Origin: Anaerolineaceae bacterium
GTDB lineage: Bacteria > Chloroflexota > Anaerolineae > Aggregatilineales > Phototrophicaceae
Reading direction: 5' to 3'
NCBI GenBank assembly: GCA_020634115.1
Contig: JACKCH010000013.1
Span: 243,004-307,003, forward strand
Length of the DNA stretch: 64,000 bases
The position numbers were made by a program, and so were the translations under genes. Below, in pieces: positions 59,606 through 64,000 of this stretch (positions are counted from its first letter, which is position 1; every line of letters starts with the position of its first letter). Below the pieces are notes generated by a model, which was not told the DNA's origin, ran no database searches, and saw only the letters and a program-made list of their open reading frames with translations.

Positions 59606-61576
59606 ATGGCTGAAACCTATAATTTCCAGGCGGAAATCCAGCAGGTGCTGGATATTCTGGTACATTCCCTCTATACCGAGCGCGAAATTTTCCTGCGCGA
59701 ACTCATCTCGAATGCGTCCGACGCGCTCAATCGTGTCCAGTTTGAGATGCTCACCAACCGTGATGTGCAGGACGCCGACGCCGAACTCGCTATCGAAATC
59801 AAGGTAGACGAGGAAGCCGGGACGATCACCATCAGTGACACCGGCATCGGCATGACCCGCGACGACCTCATCAACAACCTGGGTGTGATCGCCCGCAGCG
59901 GCGCGAAAGCCTTCATCCAGGCCATGAAAGACTCGCAGAACGGCGGTGGGGCGGACATCATCGGCCAGTTCGGGGTGGGCTTCTACTCCGTGTTCATGGT
60001 GGCGGATAAAATCCAGATCACGACCCGTTCCTATAAGCCGGAAGAACCGGCTTATGTGTGGGAATCAACGGGCGTTGCCACCTACACGATTGAGGAAGGT
60101 ACACGCGAGGCGCGCGGTACGGATATTGTGGTCTACCTCAAGGAAGATGCGAAAGAGTTCGCTTCGGAATGGAAGGTACGGGACATCATCCGACGGCACT
60201 CCGACTATATCGCTTTCCCGATCTACGTGGGCGAGGGCGAAGAGGCGGTCAACAAGCAGCAGGCCATCTGGCGACAGGACCCGAAAGAAATCACTGACGA
60301 GCAGTATAACGACTTCTACAAAATGCTCACGCTGGACTGGAACGCGCCACTTTACCATATCCACATGCGGGCGGATGTGCCGCTGCAATTCTATGCGCTG
60401 CTGTATATCCCCGGCGGGAACGACCTGGGCATTCTCAGTCCGCGCAAAGAGCCGGGACTCAAGCTGTATGCCCGCAAAGTGCTGATTCAGGAGTACAACA
60501 AAGACCTGCTGCCGGAATATCTGGGGTTCGTCCAGGGCGTGGTGGATAGCGAAGACCTGCCGCTCAACGTGAGCCGCGAGAGTGTCCAGGCTAACCGCAT
60601 CATGGCGAACCTGAAAAAGACGCTTACCAATAGAGTGCTGACCGAACTCAAGCGCATGGCGGAGAAAGACCGCGAGAACTATCTGGAGATTTACGAGCAG
60701 TTCGGGCGTTTCATCAAGCAGGGCATCGCCGCCAGCCCGACAGACCGCACCGACATCGAGCCGCTGCTGTTCTTCGCCAGCACCCGCAGCGAATCACCGG
60801 ATGAACTATTCACGCTGGAAGAATACATTGAGCGTCGCGTTGAAGGCCAGGACGATATTTACTACATCATTGGTGAGGACTTCCACAGTGTCAGCCGCAG
60901 CCCGCACCTGGACGCCTTCCGCCAGCGCGGTATCGAAGTGCTATACTTCACTGACCCGGTAGACCCCTTCATGCTGATGGGCTTGCCGGACTACAAGAGT
61001 CACACGCTCCGCAGTGTGGACGAGGCCGATATTGATCTGAGCACCGTCGGCCAGGCGGTGGACGAAGAAACCGTCCGGCGTGAACCGCTGCCGGAGGACA
61101 CGTTTACGGTGCTGCGGGATCATTTCGCCGCCGTGCTGGGAGGGCGCGTGCGCGATGTGCGCCAGAGCAAGAGTCTTACGGGCAGCCCGGCGCGGTTGGT
61201 GAGCGATGAATCCGGCGCGAGCCGCCAGATGTTCCGCATCAACCGTCTGCTGGATCGGGATTACGAACTGCCGGTGAAAGTGCTGGAACTCAACCCCCGT
61301 CACCCGCTGCTGCATAACCTGAGCGGTATGCTCCAGCATGACGCGGATAACCCGCTGGTGAATGTGGTCGTGGAGCAGGTCTTTGAGACGGCGCTGCTGC
61401 AAGATGGCATCCACCCCGACCCCTCCGCGATGGCCGCCCGGCTGAACCTGCTGATGCAGGCCGCCACCGGTACGCCCGTGACGGAACTGGATTATGAGGC
61501 GGTACGCACCCCTGCGCCGGAAGCGGCAGAGGTGGTGGAATCCGAAGCGACAGAAGCAGAAGACGACGCGGAATAG
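59606..61576 (+). CDS. htpG: Molecular chaperone HtpG (Hsp90)
   Basis: A 656-aa ATP-dependent chaperone, cytoplasmic homodimer. The GHKL ATP site is clear: IFLRELISNASDALNRVQFE, the Asp-x-Gly of TISDTGIGMTRDDLINNLGV, and IIGQFGVGFYSVFMVADKIQ. The middle domain has LYIPGGNDLGILSPRKEPG and YLGFVQGVVDSEDLPLNVSR. RESVQANRIMANLKK is the catalytic-arginine-loop region. The C-terminal dimer domain ends with an acidic tail, as in many bacteria. Length fits. It is monocistronic with a strong terminator. Confidence 0.95.
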   Translation: MAETYNFQAEIQQVLDILVHSLYTEREIFLRELISNASDALNRVQFEMLTNRDVQDADAELAIEIKVDEEAGTITISDTGIGMTRDDLINNLGVIARSGAKAFIQAMKDSQNGGGADIIGQFGVGFYSVFMVADKIQITTRSYKPEEPAYVWESTGVATYTIEEGTREARGTDIVVYLKEDAKEFASEWKVRDIIRRHSDYIAFPIYVGEGEEAVNKQQAIWRQDPKEITDEQYNDFYKMLTLDWNAPLYHIHMRADVPLQFYALLYIPGGNDLGILSPRKEPGLKLYARKVLIQEYNKDLLPEYLGFVQGVVDSEDLPLNVSRESVQANRIMANLKKTLTNRVLTELKRMAEKDRENYLEIYEQFGRFIKQGIAASPTDRTDIEPLLFFASTRSESPDELFTLEEYIERRVEGQDDIYYIIGEDFHSVSRSPHLDAFRQRGIEVLYFTDPVDPFMLMGLPDYKSHTLRSVDEADIDLSTVGQAVDEETVRREPLPEDTFTVLRDHFAAVLGGRVRDVRQSKSLTGSPARLVSDESGASRQMFRINRLLDRDYELPVKVLELNPRHPLLHNLSGMLQHDADNPLVNVVVEQVFETALLQDGIHPDPSAMAARLNLLMQAATGTPVTELDYEAVRTPAPEAAEVVESEATEAEDDAE

Positions 61577-61616
61577 ACCGTTGCTAACATCATAGCAAGT
61601 GCGACGAAGCAATATC

Positions 61617-61649
61617 AGGCAGTAGGCGAAAACCTACTGCCTTTCTTTT
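61617..61649 (+). terminator. htpG: Intrinsic terminator of htpG
   Basis: AGGCAGTAGG (61617-61626) pairs with CCTACTGCCT (61633-61642) around CGAAAA, followed by TTCTTTT. Confidence 0.85.
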
Positions 61650-61806
61650 GGCCCGGAAAACGCCGCTTTCTTACCAAACATCCCCTAACTCTAACAGATT
61701 GTTTATGTCCGTTTCAGCCTTCTTTCAGCCAGTAACGCTATATTCTCCCATAGATCAGCGATTCGCTGGTTATTCCTGTGGAGAGGAACAATAACGAGGT
61801 GTAAGT

Positions 61807-62919
61807 ATGAAGAACATGAAATGGGTAAGTATCTTAGTCGGGGTGGTGGCACTCGCGCTGCTCGGCTTGAGCGTCGTTGCTGCGCAGGATTCGACTCCCG
61901 AAGCAACGCCAGACGCGATGATGGCTTCGACCCCCGGTTATCTGGGTGTGCGTTATGTTGCGGCTGACTCGGGTGTGTTGATTGTGGAAGTGGTCGCGGA
62001 TTCCCCTGCAGCTGTCGCTGGGGTGAAGGTCGGTGATCTGCTGCTGACTGTGAACGGTGATACGGTCACTGCCGACACCGTGCGCGATGCGATTCAGGCT
62101 CATGCCGCCGGAGATACTCTAACACTGGGTGTGGAACGCCGGGGCGAAGCGATGGACGTGAATGTGACTCTGGCCGAGTACCCAACGGTTGCGCCGCAAA
62201 CACGCTTCACTACCCCGGATGTCACTTCCAATACGCCCTATCTGGGAATCGGGATCAGTTTGGACGAGAACGGCGGAATCGTGATCGGTGAGGTGGTTGA
62301 TGGTTCGCCTGCTGCCGATGCCGGGTTACAGGTTGGTGACGTGATTACCCAGGTGAATGGTAGTGATGTCGCTACCCCGCAGGACGTGGTGGCGGCGGTA
62401 CAGGCGCTGAATGTTGGCGATAGCATCACCCTGACGGTTGACCGTGCCGGTGAGACGCAGCAGATTGAAGCGACTGTGGGCAGCACCACAACCGCAGTCC
62501 CGTTTGGACGTGATTTTGGGCGTGGCAACTTCTCACTGAACAACGGCACAATCGGGCTGGAATGGGTAGACGGACAGCTTCAAGTGACGGAACTCTCAGA
62601 GGACAATCCCCTATATACTGCCGGGCTGCGGGCCGGTGACACCATCACCGCTGTCAACGGGCAGGCGTTGAGCGATGCGAACGGTCTGTTAGGCCTCTTC
62701 CGTGACATGGAAACCGATAGCAGTGTGACCCTGACTGTTCAGCGTGACGGGGCTGCAATGGATGTGGATGTGCCGGTTGCGGTGTTGATCGAAGGCTTCC
62801 ACTTCTACATGATGCCGAACGGTATGGATATGCCGGGCTTCTTTGATGGACGCGGCTTTCATGGGTATGACGACTCCAATAATCCCCAGGCGGAAGCTAC
62901 GCAGGAGCCGAACGCCTAA
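61807..62919 (+). CDS. Secreted triple-PDZ protein without protease domain
   Basis: A 370-aa exported protein. The signal MKNMKWVSILVGVVALALLG ends near VVAAQDS. Three PDZ domains follow (about 45-125, 145-230 and 250-330): YLGVRYVAADSGVLIVEVV with VAGVKVGDLLLTVNGDTV; YLGIGISLDENGGIVIGEVV with DAGLQVGDVITQVNGSDV; and LQVTELSEDNPLYTAGLRAG with DTITAVNGQAL. No trypsin-like HtrA domain precedes them. It is an adaptor that may bind C-termini of envelope proteins, perhaps helping proteolysis by a separate enzyme. It has its own terminator. It lies between htpG and a gene of unknown role. Confidence 0.85.
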   Translation: MKNMKWVSILVGVVALALLGLSVVAAQDSTPEATPDAMMASTPGYLGVRYVAADSGVLIVEVVADSPAAVAGVKVGDLLLTVNGDTVTADTVRDAIQAHAAGDTLTLGVERRGEAMDVNVTLAEYPTVAPQTRFTTPDVTSNTPYLGIGISLDENGGIVIGEVVDGSPAADAGLQVGDVITQVNGSDVATPQDVVAAVQALNVGDSITLTVDRAGETQQIEATVGSTTTAVPFGRDFGRGNFSLNNGTIGLEWVDGQLQVTELSEDNPLYTAGLRAGDTITAVNGQALSDANGLLGLFRDMETDSSVTLTVQRDGAAMDVDVPVAVLIEGFHFYMMPNGMDMPGFFDGRGFHGYDDSNNPQAEATQEPNA

Positions 62920-62954
62920 CCCGTTCGCCTGACAACTTGCTGCACAAACGATAG

Positions 62955-62980
62955 GGGGACTCCTAGAGTCCCCTTATTTA
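62955..62980 (+). terminator. Intrinsic terminator of the PDZ gene
   Basis: GGGGACTC (62955-62962) pairs with GAGTCCCC (62966-62973) around CTA, followed by TTATTTATT. Confidence 0.8.
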
Positions 62981-63087
62981 TTGGGGGGTGGGCTTTGCTC
63001 TGCCGCGGTTGCTAATGGATTTCGCCTCATGTTACAATCCTTTTAGCAGAAAAGAGATAAAGAGCATGGCTTTGACCACTGGTTTTT

Positions 63088-64000
63088 ATGAAAACACCTG
63101 ATGTTGACTCTAAACTCCCGAATTTAGAACTGACGCTCGGCCACCTCAGCACAGAACTCCTGCGCGCGCCGCGCAACTTTGCCAACCTTGTGCTGTACAA
63201 GCCAGAAAAAGGGGAGAAAGTCCAACCCAATATCGTGCGTATTACCCATCACTATGCCGACGCGATGCTTGCCTATGGTTTCACATCCGAATATGAGGGT
63301 CTCCAGCAGGCTGCTGAATGGTTCTCAACCGTGCTGCCGGAAAACTATGATGAGCTTGACTCGGTGGAGATGAACCGGCTTGAGGCGCTTTTGCTATTGA
63401 GTTCGGGCGACCCGAATGCGCTTTCCCGGCTGGAACTGCTCCTACGGCAGTGGGTGGTGAACGGCAAGTTCACCCACAAGCATCAGGAAAATCGGTTTGA
63501 CGCGCTCTGGGCGCTGAAAATATTCTGGATGGCGCATGAGCGCAAGGTTATGAACGGCAGTGGCATCGGGATTACCTTCAACGAACTGCGCAAATGGACG
63601 AATACACTCATCAATGACGAGTTCCAGGATAAAGACCTGGCTTTTGCCCTGCGCCTGCGTTACGACATGACGGGCGGACTGACCAAGTCACAGCAGGGAA
63701 AATACCTGGATGACCTGATCCAGCGGGCGGCGGATAATCATGGCCTGTGGGGCGTCAAGCGGGGCGCAGGCAAAATCGTGGAGCTGATTCACCGGCAGGA
63801 ACTCTTCAACGTGGAGATCAGCAGCAATAAAGACCGGGATGCGCTGCGTGAAATTATCATCAGCACTTGCTACATTATCGAAAACATGATGCCGATGGCG
63901 GAGGATTATCCGCAGATCAAACCGGCACTGCGTACCGCGATGGAACTGTGGTGGAGCGTACTGAACGGCGGCGACACCATCCGTAAACTGCGAACGTTGT
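63088..64000 (+). CDS. Hypothetical helical protein, 3' end beyond window
   Basis: An open frame from ATG 63088 to the window end, 304 codons so far. An earlier ATG at 63066 stops after 11 codons and is not used. The sequence (MKTPDVDSKLPNLELTLGHL; HYADAMLAYGFTSEYEGLQQ; NRLEALLLLSSGDPNALSRL; HQENRFDALWALKIFWMAHE) is alternating helices with regular leucines, as in alpha/alpha-barrel or terpenoid-cyclase-like toroid folds. I see no catalytic motif and cannot name it. The ribosome site is weak. Confidence 0.6.
   Translation, partial: MKTPDVDSKLPNLELTLGHLSTELLRAPRNFANLVLYKPEKGEKVQPNIVRITHHYADAMLAYGFTSEYEGLQQAAEWFSTVLPENYDELDSVEMNRLEALLLLSSGDPNALSRLELLLRQWVVNGKFTHKHQENRFDALWALKIFWMAHERKVMNGSGIGITFNELRKWTNTLINDEFQDKDLAFALRLRYDMTGGLTKSQQGKYLDDLIQRAADNHGLWGVKRGAGKIVELIHRQELFNVEISSNKDRDALREIIISTCYIIENMMPMAEDYPQIKPALRTAMELWWSVLNGGDTIRKLRTL

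Overview
The window looks like a chromosomal stretch from a Chloroflexota (Anaerolineae-like) bacterium. This is inferred from gene content, not from a marker gene: there is no rRNA and I found no tRNA. Pointers are a roadblock protein next to V4R-type proteins, many secreted SH3b/PA14/PDZ proteins, a MalFG-type sugar importer with no local ATPase, a CBM9-like/GH3 glucosidase, frequent TTG/GTG starts and moderately high GC. Most genes are housekeeping or envelope genes in short operons. Two low-GC islands hold orphan immunity-like genes among gene fragments.

Layout. 1-5.0 kb: CPA1-type antiporter (cut by the window edge), SDR epimerase, GNAT, DUF2892 protein, alkaline-phosphatase-superfamily enzyme. 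5.1-8.4 kb: signalling block (roadblock, V4R, response regulator with a GGDEF-like domain, second V4R on the other strand). 8.9-17.5 kb: lone ABC ATPase, HEAT protein, a double solute-binding protein, beta-carbonic anhydrase, and a sugar ABC operon with an attenuator-like terminator after the binding protein. 17.8-24.2 kb, minus strand: RCK protein without a K+ filter, CBM9-GH3, PA14-SH3, TPR. 24.5-26 kb: two orphan genes among broken copies of the RCK gene's 3' end. 26-35.5 kb: HutH, small membrane proteins, two SDR paralogues, DUF6159, DinB, a DUF1003 gene behind a structured leader with a small ORF, GH25 lysozyme, lipoprotein, ABM, phosphoesterase.

35.7-43.2 kb is the most interesting operon: SGNH hydrolase, lipoprotein, a 38-aa membrane microprotein ending HFIYQGF, MBOAT acyltransferase, SGNH (DltD/AlgJ-like), acyl carrier protein, fatty-acyl-AMP-ligase-like enzyme, SGNH hydrolase. 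The parts match DltX-B-D-C-A, so I infer a Dlt-like system that activates an acyl group, passes it through ACP, MBOAT and the microprotein tyrosine, and puts it on an envelope polymer. Just downstream, an Rhs remnant and a DUF4240 gene sit between two diverged copies of the last SGNH gene's 3' end.

44.3-64 kb: unknown protein, K+ channel, a peroxiredoxin whose catalytic cysteine codon is an in-frame UGA followed by a SECIS-like hairpin (probable selenoprotein), CBS protein, YcaQ-like glycosylase, two TIR proteins (TIR-TPR and TIR-TM-PD40), ABC exporter, aldehyde dehydrogenase, alpha/beta hydrolase, a Wzc-like tyrosine kinase with a C-terminal helix-turn-helix, HtpG, a secreted triple-PDZ protein and a partial unknown gene. 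Short GC-rich palindromes of the GTAGGGGCG...CGCCCCTAC type recur between genes.
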